This document shows positions 37,373 to 48,793 of a DNA stretch of 64,000 nucleotides, one piece after another. Location of the stretch: contig CAJJDO010000007.1 of assembly GCA_905183005.1 (NCBI GenBank), positions 186,001 to 250,000 on the forward strand, written 5' to 3'. The DNA comes from Paramecium pentaurelia (taxonomy: Eukaryota > Ciliophora > Oligohymenophorea > Peniculida > Parameciidae). Both the position numbers and the translations under genes were made by a program. The notes beneath the pieces are model-generated. The model saw only the letters and a program-made list of their open reading frames with translations, had not been told where the DNA came from and searched no databases. How positions within the stretch are numbered: position 1 is the first letter of the stretch; the number at the start of each line of letters is the position of its first letter.

Positions 37373-37688
37373 ATGGTATATACTCTAAAACAATCAAATT
37401 AGGCTCTTGTTCATGAATAATAAAATGTTGAATAATATAGATTAATTATTTATTGTAATACAATATTTATGCATTATAATTTCAAATAAATAGAATTCTC
37501 AAATATGTTTTATTTAGAGCAAATGATATACAAAATAAATGAAAAAATTTTAAATTTGGCATAAAATAATTTGAATTTATTTTTTATGTAAATATTAGGG
37601 AATTAAAAAGAAGAAAGTAAGAACATTAAATAAATGCTTGAAAGTTTATAGGTATGTTTAAAATAACTTATATTATCTTAATTATTTG
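37373..37688 (+). CDS. Doubtful small gene, convergent with the C2H2 gene
   Basis: An ATG at 37373 opens a frame that reads MVYTLKQSNQALVHEQQN and later NLNLFFMQILGNQKEESK, then KQMLESLQ. The Gln/Glu-rich stretches at both ends look coded, while the centre (IIYCNTIFMHYNFKQIEF) is closer to spacer, so an intron there may have been missed. The frame has no TGA until well inside the opposite-strand C2H2 gene, so a further intron or a different end is required. The end given is only a limit. The family is unknown. Confidence 0.3.
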
Positions 37689-38327
37689 TCATTAATTTTA
37701 TTCTTGTTTAAGATCTGATAATGACTCAGGCTCTCCTTATTATTGCGATTATTCATTTGATTTATAAAATGTTCTATCTTTCACTAATTCTGGATGTTTA
37801 AGTTTGATGTGTTAATTGAGAGACCCTTCAGCTCTAAGAAACATTTATTATGGACTTTTACCCATATTTCTTTTAGCAATTTTCAACAGGACAAGTAAAA
37901 TGTCTTTCGATTTCTTATGCTGGCCTTCTTAATCTTTTCTTTCTTTCTTCTCCAGTTTCTTCAACATTTGAATTGAGCTCTTAATTTCGACGCTTGAATT
38001 TTGGTGATATTAAAAATTACTTCTAATTTATTTAATTTATTGACTAGTTCATTCTTTTCATTCAAAAGTTCTTTTAACTAATATAAATTCTATATAATAC
38101 TTAATTTGTTAAAACAACATTAGCTATGTAAAGTCTTAGATATTCATTATAGTATTCTAAATTTTGATCTTATTATGGGACTAAGATTTGAATATATTTA
38201 TACCTTGTTGTTCATCCTATCCAGCAACATAATTTTGAAATCTCAAAGGTTCATCACCCATAATAAATTTTTAATTCTCACCATCAGATCTAAAGGTATT
38301 GATATGTTAATACTTTGCATTACTCAT
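37689..38327 (-). CDS. C2H2 zinc-finger and coiled-coil protein
   Basis: Five exons joined by introns of 23, 23, 28 and 28 nt give 178 aa. Residues ~65-100 form a coiled coil (LKELLNEKNELVNKLNKLE), followed by a basic patch (EERKKRLRRPAQ). One C2H2 finger follows: HFTCPVENCQKKYG, then SLNQHIKLKHPEL, with C-x4-C, 12 residues, H-x4-H spacing. The last intron interrupts the finger between the second Cys and the first His, and removing it restores perfect spacing. The C-terminus is Gln/Glu/Ser-rich. A single finger with this consensus may bind DNA, RNA or protein; nuclear location is likely from the basic patch. No specific family is recognised. Confidence 0.75.
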
Positions 38328-38545
38328 TTTATATATAATTATTAATATTTTTTATTAATAATTTGCCTAACTTAAATTAAATTAAGAATTAAGCAAGAAG
38401 ATATCGTTTTGATTCATTTTAAATCATGTTGATTGAAAATTTGATATAAAATGAAAATTGATATAATTAAAGTTAATATTTGAGTATGAAACAAAATAAA
38501 AGTATATTATTCTTATATATAATTATTAATTTAACGGATATATAT

Positions 38546-39765
38546 ATGGACAGATTTATTCCGAAAAGTAAATCGAAATTGTTGTATCAATCACACACTT
38601 AATCAAATTATAATGATGTACTAAAATTTAATATTGTAGTTATTGTATCATATAAATGAAGAAAAAGTGTTAAATTTTGGAAATCAAAAATAACAGCATA
38701 ATTATCCAATATCATTTTTGGATTAGTTACATAATTAATACAGATTACCTACTTAATAAACTGTTAGATAAATTAGTTAAGTCCCTGAGAAAATATTGGA
38801 TGCTCCAGATATTGCAGATGACTTTTATCTAAATATTTTAGAATGGGGCAATAATAATGTGTTATCAGTAGGATTGCAAAATAAAGTATATTTATGGAAT
38901 GCTTCAAATTGTAATATAATATTACTATAAAATAGAACATATTGAATAATTATTATAAGCAACATCAAATGTTACTGCAGTTCATTGGATCAATGATCAT
39001 ATCTTAGGAGTAGGTTTTGATGATGCCTCTATTAAGATAGTTGATGTGTGTTCCTAACAAACAATAACTTAATTATATTATCATAATGAAAGAGTTTCAA
39101 CAATGAGTAGTAGTTTTGAATTATTATCATCTTCTGGTAGAGATAATGTTATTTTCAATCATGATCTTAGAGAAAAGAATAATAATGTTGTAGGTGTATT
39201 TTAGAAACATACTTAAGAAGTTTGTGGATTGAAATGGAATTCATCTGGAACAACTTTAAGTAGTGGAGCAAATGATAACTAACTCTTATTATGGGATAAA
39301 AGATAAATGTCATTGCGTTTATCATGTGAAGGTCATTGTGCAGCTGTTAAAGCTATGGCATGGTGTCCATGGTTACCCAACATTTTAGTTAGTGGAGGAG
39401 GTTCTAATGATAAAAATATTAAATTTTGGAATTCTGATACAGGACTATGTTTCAAAAGTATAGATACAGGATCTTAAGTTTGTGCTTTATAGTTTTTACC
39501 AAGATATAGAGAACTGATTTCTTCACATGGTTTTTCAAAATTCTAAATTAGTATATGGAATGCAGAAGTAATTTAATAAGCCAAATTGATTTAAGAACTT
39601 TAAGCACATAAATCAAGAGTTTTGCATTTAGGCATATCTCCTGATTAATCTATGCTTTGTTCTGCAGCTGGTGATGAAACTTTGATATTTTGGAGACTTG
39701 GAACTGAGTAAAATAATTAAGATAAGCAAGAAATGTGTTCCAGTAAAAACCTATTTCTCAGATGA
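38546..39765 (+). CDS. CDC20/Cdh1 (Fizzy-related) activator of the APC/C
   Basis: Three exons joined by introns of 22 and 25 nt give 390 aa. The protein starts directly with the C-box (MDRFIPKSKS), which in this family binds the anaphase-promoting complex. VPEKILDAPDIADDFYLN is the family-specific lead into the propeller. Seven WD repeats follow, with the typical NVLSVGLQNKVYLWNAS, GTTLSSGANDNQLLLWD, SGGGSNDKNIKFWNS and MLCSAAGDETLIFW. The last residues (NLFLR) are the IR-type tail that docks on CDC27/APC3. It should recruit substrates for ubiquitination in mitosis or G1. The N-terminal part ahead of the C-box is missing compared with animal and fungal members. The globin-like gene starts 54 nt downstream. 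Confidence 0.92.
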
Positions 39766-39819
39766 TATTATATAATTACTACCCTTATAAATAATTTAAT
39801 AATTAATTAACTTTCTATA

Positions 39820-41824
39820 ATGATTAGAGGAGACTCAGATGAGTTCAAATAAATTGCAACTAGTTAAATACTGATATGCAAATCAAGTAAAGAGATTCAA
39901 GATGGATCAACTTCAAGAAGAGATCATTTATTCTAAAAATTACCTTCTTTAGATTGTACTCAACCAAATAAAATTTGGTAAATAAAAAAAGGAGGTTCTG
40001 CAAAATGTATTATTGACTCTGAAAGATTGTCAACTGCTTAAAAACCACTTACTCCATAGTAATAAAAGAAACAAAAAAATTAAGTAATCCAAATTGAAGA
40101 GAACAATTAGTTTGATCTTGGTTCAAGTCTTCATTTTTAAAGATTATTTACTATAAAGAATAAAGTTAAATCTTCTAATGGATGTGCTAAAACATCAAGA
40201 GAAGAAAATTCTAGTATGGTCAATAGTAATATGATTCTTAAAAAGTCTTAACATCACCTTACTTAATAAGTTTAACAATTATCTTAAACATAATCTTAAA
40301 TACAATCATAATAGTGTCCATTCTCATCAGGAAAATCTATTAAAGATATTTTATCATAACTTAAAGACAAAAAGTATAGTTCTTTGATTTAATTTAGGCC
40401 TAAAACTGGGATTACAAGACATAGTGAATTTGAGAAAATGGAAGGATTGGATGATTATGCAAAAGAATTTGGATAAATCTTGGCTTAAGATTAATTAGTT
40501 GGAAATGTAATTGGAGATGTTCATGAAATGAAAGGAGTTGTTAAAGCATTAATTGATTTAAGTAATGGAAATAAATTACCATATCATTTTGAAAGTCTTA
40601 AATAATTACACTTGAATCTAAATATAACTGATGAGATGTTTAATCGATTTAAATATCTCTATATAAAAAAACTTATAGATATGAAAATTGGGATGGAAGT
40701 AATATTTAAATGTGCATAAACAGTTGAATATTACAGAGGAGCTATTATATGCAATGTATCCATTCTAATTATTGTAATAGTCTCGCTCTGTTCAAAATGT
40801 TAAAGATAGTATTAGAACAATTGCCAAAAATATGTATGCTTAAATATTTGAAGATTTTTCATTGAGTCCATTGTTTAAAGGAACTAAATAAGAAGAACAA
40901 GCAATTAAATTTAGTAGAATCTTTGGGTTCATTTTAGGATCTTCAGAATCTACAAATTATGTAATGGATTCTATGAGAGACTTTCACAAAGCTTTTCGAA
41001 TTAATTCTGTTTAATATTCAGTTTTCAAGTACTATTTATCAGGTGCTTTATCAAAACACACTGAAAAAGAAGTTGTATGGTATATATTAGAATAAACTGA
41101 TGCTTATAAAGCAGCTGTTATTGATTAAGATAGTATTAAAGATTTAGTTTATAAATAATTTGGAATAGACAATTTTTGTAGTGAATTCATTAAATTATGT
41201 TAAATAGATCCTTATATTAATAAGAATTTTATACATAAAGTTGGATATGATCAATTTGTTTAGCATACTAAATATTTCTTACATTATGCATTTAATAAAT
41301 AAAATAACTGTTTTACTCTTGAAGATTTAAGTTAATTACATTGTTAACATTAAATCAATATATAATTATATTAAAGTATTAAAGATAAATTATTAAACTT
41401 ATTGGTTAGACTAAATCCTTAAAGAGTTATATTTTAAGATTTTGAAGAAGAATTTGATATCATATTACCTTATATAATCAATTAAAGATTACCTTGTGAT
41501 ATTGTTGGATAAAAGAGATTATGTGAATTAGTTCCTTTGATTTCTGATGAATTATAATCTAATGTTGAAATTAAAAATGTATTTGATAGCAATGATGCAA
41601 ACATAGCAAAAACTATACTTAAAAAATTTGAATATTTACTTTCTGGTAGAAAATATTTTAAAAGATCAGATATTTAAGCTATACACTCTAGACTTAAAAT
41701 TAGTGAGGCTGTATTTGAAGAATTTATTTATATTATCGAAAAAGTTATTTAATAATATGATAATTCACTTTTATGGATGATTGAAGCCATAAAAGAATGG
41801 AAATATATCATAATAACTGTCTGA
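39820..41824 (+). CDS. Protein with four tandem truncated-globin-like modules
   Basis: Two exons joined by a 25-nt intron give 659 aa. Residues 1-205 are low-complexity (Gln, Ser, Lys). From about residue 209 to the end there are four helical modules of ~115 residues. Each has a pattern like truncated globins: two amphipathic helices (for example IRTIAKNMYAQIFEDFSL then SPLF), a FSRIFGFILGS-like helix, an HxxLxI motif and a final F/Y-rich helix. The HxxhxI motifs are LHLNLNITDEMF (His264), FHKAFRINSVQY (His381), LHCQHQINIQLY (His499) and IHSRLKISEAVF (His614). They lie 117, 118 and 115 residues apart, the length of one truncated globin. This His is where the haem-binding proximal His (F8) lies in that family. 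Similarity was judged by eye; haem binding is inferred. Other helical-bundle repeats remain possible. Confidence 0.6.
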
Positions 41825-42025
41825 TTAAATTATTTTGTTTTTGGTATTTAGTGTTAAATTTAAGTAATTATTATTAATTATTATAATAATATTAGTATAA
41901 TTTTTAGTATTTGATAAAGAATTGATAGTATAAAGTAAAAATATGTTTATAAATCTCCAATTTTGAATTTTCTTATATTATAATTTAATTTTTAATAAAA
42001 TATTTATGATTATTAAATTATTTAT

Positions 42026-42710
42026 ATGTTGAATTCAACAACATCAAATCAAGATGAAATCATCTTGAAATCATCAAGAAGGTTTGTGCTTACAGATCAA
42101 GTGAAGGATTTAGAATCTGCTCCTATTTATAGACCTAAAAGATCAAGTAAAAAAGTAAAATTATCACTTGTTACAAATCAACCTTTTACTTAATCCAAAA
42201 TTTGTTTTATCTGTCGTAAGAGCTGCATAATTAAATTATGTAAATGTGATGATGTATAATATCATCCTGATTGTGTGATTACTGAGATGAAGAAGCCTTC
42301 ATCTTCAATATCAACACTACAATGTCTTTTTTGTTTATGTTTCTTTAAAACTGAAATTAAAAATAAAAAGTATTTTCATATTCTCAAGTTTTAGATTTCA
42401 TTAAAGAAAGATATATCGAAATTGTACATTTATGTTAGTTATCTCAATTACAATTCTTTTCATCATAATAGGAATATAATGGGATAAGATTGCAACATAA
42501 ATCATAATATTTTTATTTATAATCAATATATTACTTTCTCTAATTGCATTATATTGCTACAAAAAGATTTATTACTTAGAGGTTGATTGGAGACTAGTAA
42601 CAGTAGAAAATGAACCAATAGACCTTGATGGTTATAAAAATGCAAAATTAATATATTAGGCCTTTAATACAAATACTGCCCATTACATCTTTGATACTGA
42701 AATGCAATGA
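42026..42710 (+). CDS. RINGv (MARCH-type) membrane E3 ligase candidate
   Basis: Two exons joined by a 25-nt intron give 219 aa. A C4HC3 zinc-binding region is visible at residues ~55-105: KICFICRKS, then KLCKCDDVQYHPDC, then LQCLFC. This is the RING-variant order (CxxC, CxC, HxxC, CxxC). Two membrane segments follow, MLVISITILFIIIGI and IIIFLFIINILLSLIALYC, joined by a short loop, then a polar cytoplasmic tail. This is the layout of MARCH ligases, which ubiquitinate membrane proteins to control their sorting. The intron sits between the finger and the first span. The linker between the CxC and the final CxxC is a little short compared with the animal family. Confidence 0.7.
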
Positions 42711-42845
42711 ATTAATTAGAATTTCTTATAGTAATATTTAAAATCCCAATAAATTCATTATACAATGATTACAAATTATTATTTTCAGTATTAATTCTTA
42801 TCACACTAAATTAATTTCTAAATTTTAGATATATTTTTATAAAGA

Positions 42846-43064
42846 ATGGATTTATAGAAGGTTTCTAAGTTATTACCTAAATCTAATGAGGATTTACAAT
42901 CATAATCAATAAATGAAAATATTGAGAGAATACAGGAATTAGATGAAGAGAATATAGAATTATGTGAACCTATAGTAGTAATTGAATAAATGTAAGTTTA
43001 ACCTATAATTGAACTTGACTAAGCCTAATTTGGAATTAATAATGAATTCAAAGAAGAAATATGA
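42846..43064 (+). CDS. Small acidic protein
   Basis: A single exon gives 72 aa, beginning MDLQKVSKLLPKSNEDLQ. It is rich in Glu, Gln and Ile (ERIQELDEENIELCEPIV), acidic, and without membrane segment or known motif. The composition fits coding sequence better than spacer. It might also be an exon of the RINGv gene 135 nt upstream, which is on the same strand, but that gene has its own TGA and no intron linking them is apparent. Confidence 0.4.
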
Positions 43065-43125
43065 TAAGATAATTTCAATATGTATATATATATAAATAAT
43101 TTGATATAAAATTTATATTTTAATT

Positions 43126-44766
43126 ATGGATTCTTCATAAGATTAAACAGATCTAAAGATTTCTAATTAAGATCAAAATAATTAAGTTTAAGAAGAAGTG
43201 GAACACTTATAGATCTAAAACAATACAAATTAAACAAATGATAATTAAAATAAAGAGTCTCAACATGATGATTAGAATAATATTGATATAGATCAATAAA
43301 ATTAAAATAAATTAGAAACTGAATAACATTCCTAAATTATTAATATAAATAATCATGAAGAAATAATATCCAAAAAATTAGATTCAGTTCCATAAAATTA
43401 AAGTGAAAATGATTAAATAAAAAATAATGACTTTCATGAAGAGAGAGAAGAACATAATAATCATAATTCATAATTTGTTGAATCTATTTATGAAACAGTT
43501 ACATAACCACTTTAGAAAATAGAATAGGAATAAAAAGTAGATAATGCATTTGTAGACTAATCTCAATTTGAAATTTTAGATAAATCTAATAATTAGTAAT
43601 TAGATTAGTAGGAATAAATATAACATGAATAATTAGATAATAAACTACATTCTGCTTTAAATGTATCTAAGGAAGAATAAAATTAATTGGAATATCCTTA
43701 ATTAATTTAACCAACTTTAAATTTTGGTAAAAATATAAATACTCAAAAGGAAGGTAATTAAGAAGAAGAAAAGCAAGTTGAAGAAGGAGTTATTATTGAT
43801 GAAACAATTTAAAGTTTACCTACTAATAATAATGTATAGAATTCTTAGATTTAAAATTCACCTAAAATAGTAGAAATAGATTAAAAATCATAACTAGTTA
43901 TACAATTCTAAAAATCTTTAGATGAAGCAACATTTCTAAAAAATTAAGGAAATTAATGGTTTCAATAACAAAATTATGGAAGAGCTACTGAATAATATAA
44001 TCTAGCTTTAGGATTATGTGATCCATATTATTTAATGTAATGTCCTGAAGAATAATTATAATAATTTAAAAAATTGAGAATAAATTTACTATCTAATCTA
44101 AGTGCTTGTTTTTTAAATCTTGGGGATTCTAATTCTTGTATAACACATGCTAATATTGTAAATATTATTTTTAATTATTAATAGGCAATTTAACTTGATC
44201 CTTCAAATTAAAAAGTTTGGTATAGAAGAGCTTTGGCATATTAATAAAAATAAGATTATGAAGAGGCATGGAGAGATATTGATTAAGCTTGGAATTTAGT
44301 GAAAAACACCACTTAAAATTAAGAGATATTTGATAAAAGAAAAGAAATTAGAGAACTATTAAAATAATCAAATAAAGAAAGAGCATAACTTTACTAAACT
44401 ATGTTAAGTAATACTTAAAATCAAACTGAAAATAAAAGTACAATTAATTAATCAAAAACAAATGATTCTAAATTAACAATTAGTGAAATATAAAAGAAAT
44501 CATAATTAAATGATTATAATTAAGATGGTTTTAGATATACTGACATCATTTGGAAAACTACAGCTTCAGCAGTACTTGCCTCTTCAATGACTAAATTTAT
44601 TTTGGATGAAAAACTTAATACAAAGATGGGTTTAATTGAAACTTTAGTATTAAGTTCTACTACAGCATCATTTTTATTTGTAGAAAAGAAATGGTAAAAA
44701 CTTTGTTTTGCTACTGTCACAGCTGGATTTTTAGCTTTTGTTTTATATAGGAAATCAACTAAGTGA
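43126..44766 (+). CDS. TPR protein with C-terminal membrane anchor
   Basis: Two exons joined by a 27-nt intron (44158-44184) give 537 aa. The first ~265 residues are highly charged and low-complexity (Gln, Asn, Glu). Residues ~270-405 hold three tetratricopeptide repeats: NQWFQQQNYGRATEQYNLAL, NLLSNLSACFLNLGDSNSC and QKVWYRRALAYQQKQDYEEA. These match the TPR domains of FKBP8/TOM70-like proteins that take Hsp90/Hsp70 tails. The last ~70 residues contain one or two hydrophobic helices (TTASAVLASSMTKFIL, ATVTAGFLAFVLY) before the tail RKSTK. A tail-anchored location in the ER or mitochondria is likely. The intron length is a multiple of three and contains no TGA, but removing it restores a continuous TPR helix (HANI/AIQLDP). 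Confidence 0.75.
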
Positions 44767-44868
44767 GTTTATAATAATATAAAAAGGATTTAGTAGTAGT
44801 AATATTATTATTTAGTTTTTTCAAATATAATAAAATTTAGATATTATTTTTATAATATATATGAATAT

Positions 44869-46275
44869 TCAATTGAATCTTAAATTGTTGAGTAATTCTT
44901 TTATATTCTTAGTTGATTTACTGACTACTAATCTTTACACCTTTGTTATATCAGAATTTAATTCATCCTTCTCAATTACTAGTTGATGTTATTATTAAGT
45001 GAGATTATGAGATTTATGACCTTTTTTCAAATTTTATCTAAGTTTAACATGTTTTTCTAAAATTCTATCATTTCTTCTTTCCATTTTGATTATATATTTA
45101 TTCAATAATTCTTATTATTTCTATTGCTTCTAAAGAGCTACTTATTTCATTTTTGATTGAATATCATCTAATCTTTATTTAGCCTTAGCACTACTGAACA
45201 TTATCTTTTCTTATAATTCTTAATTAATCATGCTTTCTCTTTATGATTACATCTATGTTTATGAAGTTAAATTTTTATGCACTTTACTAAACTTTCGATC
45301 TTATTCATCTTTAAATTTTTATAATGTTTTTTATATGTCTTATTAGTTCTTATTAGTCATTTAAGTTGTTTTTTCAACATAATTTCCTATTTTCTAAATG
45401 ACCTTATTTTACTGCTCTTATTCAATCTATTAAGCTTATTGTATTCTATCTTAACTGGCAATACCATATCGAATAAAAGTGCTTCTTTGTGAAGTTTCCA
45501 TTGAATATTATAATTTAGTTCTTCGTAATTCGTCTTGTTCAATTATATTCTTCTTTTTTTATCTATGATAATCCAAAGTTTATTGAGTTTTAGATTACAA
45601 CATAACTTTGAATTTCATTTTTGATTCTTATAAGGTCTTTTAAATAGGTTCAAATCTAGAGTCAAAATCAAGACTTTTACTAAGCCTATCATCAAGTTCA
45701 TTTTTTCTCCGTTCTCTTAATAAAGATAACTTTCGTTCTACTTTGTTATTATGTTATTTTGCCTTATGAGAAATGGATTTTAATTTTTCTTCGACTTGCC
45801 TATAAATTTTATCAGTATTCCTTTATTATGCTTCTTTGATTTATAATTCAGACTAATATAACTGTTTGAGATCATGATCAAAAATCTTTTTAACAAAGTT
45901 ATATTATTTAGATTATTTAGGTGTTCTTAATACAATTTTTATTGATGGACCTATGATTTCTCTCCTTCGATTAACTAAATTCTAGAGATTATCTAAATGA
46001 ATCATAAAATAATTAACTACCTTTGAGTTATTGTAAATGATTTAAGTACATGGTTCGCGATTCATGATGATATTGTAAGAAATTGGTCAAAGTTCTTGTA
46101 TGATAATTTGGGCACTATTTTACTTAAGTTAGCAATCATATTTTGTTAAATTAAGTTCTTTCATGGCAAGCTATGTACGTGGTGATTCTAAATTTAGTCT
46201 CATGAGTAACTGATTGATTTCTCTTAAATGTGATTAATCACTCTTACTATCCACTTCTGTAAAAAAAGTCTTCAT
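44869..46275 (-). CDS. Coiled-coil protein
   Basis: Three exons joined by introns of 29 and 28 nt give 449 aa. Neither intron alone keeps the frame, but together they do, and they remove an in-frame TGA. The N-terminal 130 residues are helical (HLREINQLLMRLNLESPRT, then NLVNRRREIIGPSIKIVL). From ~145 onward there is an almost unbroken coiled coil rich in Lys, Gln and Glu (EKLKSISHKAKQHNNKVERK). The family is not recognised. Proteins of this kind are abundant in the ciliary and basal-body proteome of Paramecium, but there is no specific mark here. It is convergent with the TPR gene, about 100 nt apart. Confidence 0.75.
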
Positions 46276-46841
46276 TTTTAATTATAATATTAGATAGTAA
46301 AATATTAAATATTGAATCCTTTATTCATAGTAATCAAAAATCATATTATTTAAATATACAAAATCATATTATAACTAATACTTATAAATTTAATGATAAA
46401 CTCGATTAAATTTGATTCATATATTAATTAAGCAAATTCAATTATTTTCTTCTTAAGTCTTAAGTTATACTTATAGTAAATTACATCAAAGTTTTAAACA
46501 ATTAGTAAAATACTTATAAATTATTATTTTAGGATAGAATTATTGATCAGATTATTCTTATAAGAAACTGAATATTATGTAATCTTTTTGTATTCATTTA
46601 TTAAATAAAAAAGAAAAGCATATAAATATATGATTTACAATAATAAATTGGAGTATTGGAGTGAATTGACAATAATTATTAAATTTTTAAAATAACCTTG
46701 ACGAGATATGTAGAGTAGAGAAAATGGCTGACTAAAGATTTGGAATTCTATGTGATAAGATTAATTTTTATCATTACTATTATTATATAAGGTAATTAAA
46801 AATTTGAATCAGAAACATATCCTTAATTATTAAAATAAACT
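46276..46841. other. Promoter region and leader of ATP synthase beta, partly repeated
   Basis: 566 nt upstream of the first ATP synthase beta copy. The last ~440 nt recur at 47597-48039. An ATG in it (MADQRFGILCDK) opens only a short frame and is not used, because the true start is followed by the presequence of the ATPase. No regulatory site is recognised. Confidence 0.4.
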
Positions 46842-47595
46842 ATGCTCACAAAAGCATTAGCTAGATAGATGCGTGTAGGTAATAATTATAATGTAATTTT
46901 TGTACAGCATTCTCTGCTGCAAAGAAGGAAGCATCAAATTAAACAAAATAGGCAACAACAACTACAACAGGATAGATTGCCTAAGTTATTGGTGCAGTTG
47001 TAGATGTCCAATTCGATGGCCCTTTACCACCTATTTTGAATGCATTGTAAGTTTAAGGAACAAGTCATAAATTGATATTGGAAGTGGCTCAACATTTAGG
47101 TGATAGCAGAGTAAGAACAATTGCTATGGATTCAACAGAAGGACTTATTCGTGGTTAACCAGTTTCAGATTTAGGTGGTCCAATTACAATTCCAGTTGGT
47201 CCTGAAACATTAGGACGTATTATGAATGTTATTGGTGATCCAATTGATGAAAGAGGTCCAATTGAAACAAAAATTAGATATCCAATTCACAGAGAAGCTC
47301 CAAGCTTTGTTGATTAAGGTAGTGGTGCTGAAATCTTGATAACTGGTATTAAAGTCGTGGATTTATTGGCTCCATATGCTAGAGGTGGTAAAATTGGATT
47401 GTTCGGTGGTGCAGGAGTAGGAAAGACTGTGTTAATTTAAGAATTGATTAATAATGTTGCTAAAGCTCATGGTGGTTATTCAGTATTTGCAGGAGTAGGA
47501 GAAAGAACAAGAGAAGGAAATGATTTATATCATGAAATGGTTGCATCAGGTGTTATCAATTTAAGTGGTGGATCAAGATGTGCTCTCATTTATGG
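46399..47595. repeat. Direct repeat 2, first copy (contig overlap)
   Basis: This 1197-nt block recurs at 47597-48793, immediately after a single N at 47596. I found no difference between the copies. It holds the promoter region and the first part of the ATP synthase beta gene. It is a contig end that was not merged with the next contig. Confidence 0.9.
46842..47595 (+). CDS. ATP2: ATP synthase F1 subunit beta, mitochondrial: 5' fragment (copy 1)
   Basis: First part of the gene, cut by the N at 47596. The start MLTKALARQMRV is a mitochondrial presequence, with a 25-nt intron after codon 12. The frame continues through GQIAQVIGAVVDVQFDGPLP, the P-loop GLFGGAGVGKTVLIQEL and GERTREGNDLYHEM, and ends within RCALIYG. 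It repeats in the copy starting at 48040. Beta subunits form the catalytic sites of the F1 head of the mitochondrial ATP synthase. Confidence 0.95.
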
Positions 47596-47596
47596 N
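47596..47596. other. Assembly join (single N) 2
   Basis: One N between two copies of a 1197-nt direct repeat (46399-47595 and 47597-48793). The sequence restarts upstream of the ATP synthase beta gene right after the N, so it marks two contigs placed end to end with their overlap kept twice. Confidence 0.9.
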
Positions 47597-48793
47597 AACT
47601 CGATTAAATTTGATTCATATATTAATTAAGCAAATTCAATTATTTTCTTCTTAAGTCTTAAGTTATACTTATAGTAAATTACATCAAAGTTTTAAACAAT
47701 TAGTAAAATACTTATAAATTATTATTTTAGGATAGAATTATTGATCAGATTATTCTTATAAGAAACTGAATATTATGTAATCTTTTTGTATTCATTTATT
47801 AAATAAAAAAGAAAAGCATATAAATATATGATTTACAATAATAAATTGGAGTATTGGAGTGAATTGACAATAATTATTAAATTTTTAAAATAACCTTGAC
47901 GAGATATGTAGAGTAGAGAAAATGGCTGACTAAAGATTTGGAATTCTATGTGATAAGATTAATTTTTATCATTACTATTATTATATAAGGTAATTAAAAA
48001 TTTGAATCAGAAACATATCCTTAATTATTAAAATAAACTATGCTCACAAAAGCATTAGCTAGATAGATGCGTGTAGGTAATAATTATAATGTAATTTTTG
48101 TACAGCATTCTCTGCTGCAAAGAAGGAAGCATCAAATTAAACAAAATAGGCAACAACAACTACAACAGGATAGATTGCCTAAGTTATTGGTGCAGTTGTA
48201 GATGTCCAATTCGATGGCCCTTTACCACCTATTTTGAATGCATTGTAAGTTTAAGGAACAAGTCATAAATTGATATTGGAAGTGGCTCAACATTTAGGTG
48301 ATAGCAGAGTAAGAACAATTGCTATGGATTCAACAGAAGGACTTATTCGTGGTTAACCAGTTTCAGATTTAGGTGGTCCAATTACAATTCCAGTTGGTCC
48401 TGAAACATTAGGACGTATTATGAATGTTATTGGTGATCCAATTGATGAAAGAGGTCCAATTGAAACAAAAATTAGATATCCAATTCACAGAGAAGCTCCA
48501 AGCTTTGTTGATTAAGGTAGTGGTGCTGAAATCTTGATAACTGGTATTAAAGTCGTGGATTTATTGGCTCCATATGCTAGAGGTGGTAAAATTGGATTGT
48601 TCGGTGGTGCAGGAGTAGGAAAGACTGTGTTAATTTAAGAATTGATTAATAATGTTGCTAAAGCTCATGGTGGTTATTCAGTATTTGCAGGAGTAGGAGA
48701 AAGAACAAGAGAAGGAAATGATTTATATCATGAAATGGTTGCATCAGGTGTTATCAATTTAAGTGGTGGATCAAGATGTGCTCTCATTTATGG
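47597..48793. repeat. Direct repeat 2, second copy (contig overlap)
   Basis: Second copy of the 1197-nt block at 46399-47595, shifted by 1198. The sequence continues beyond 48793 into the rest of the ATP synthase beta gene. The first ~440 nt (47597-48039) are the non-coding upstream region. Confidence 0.9.
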
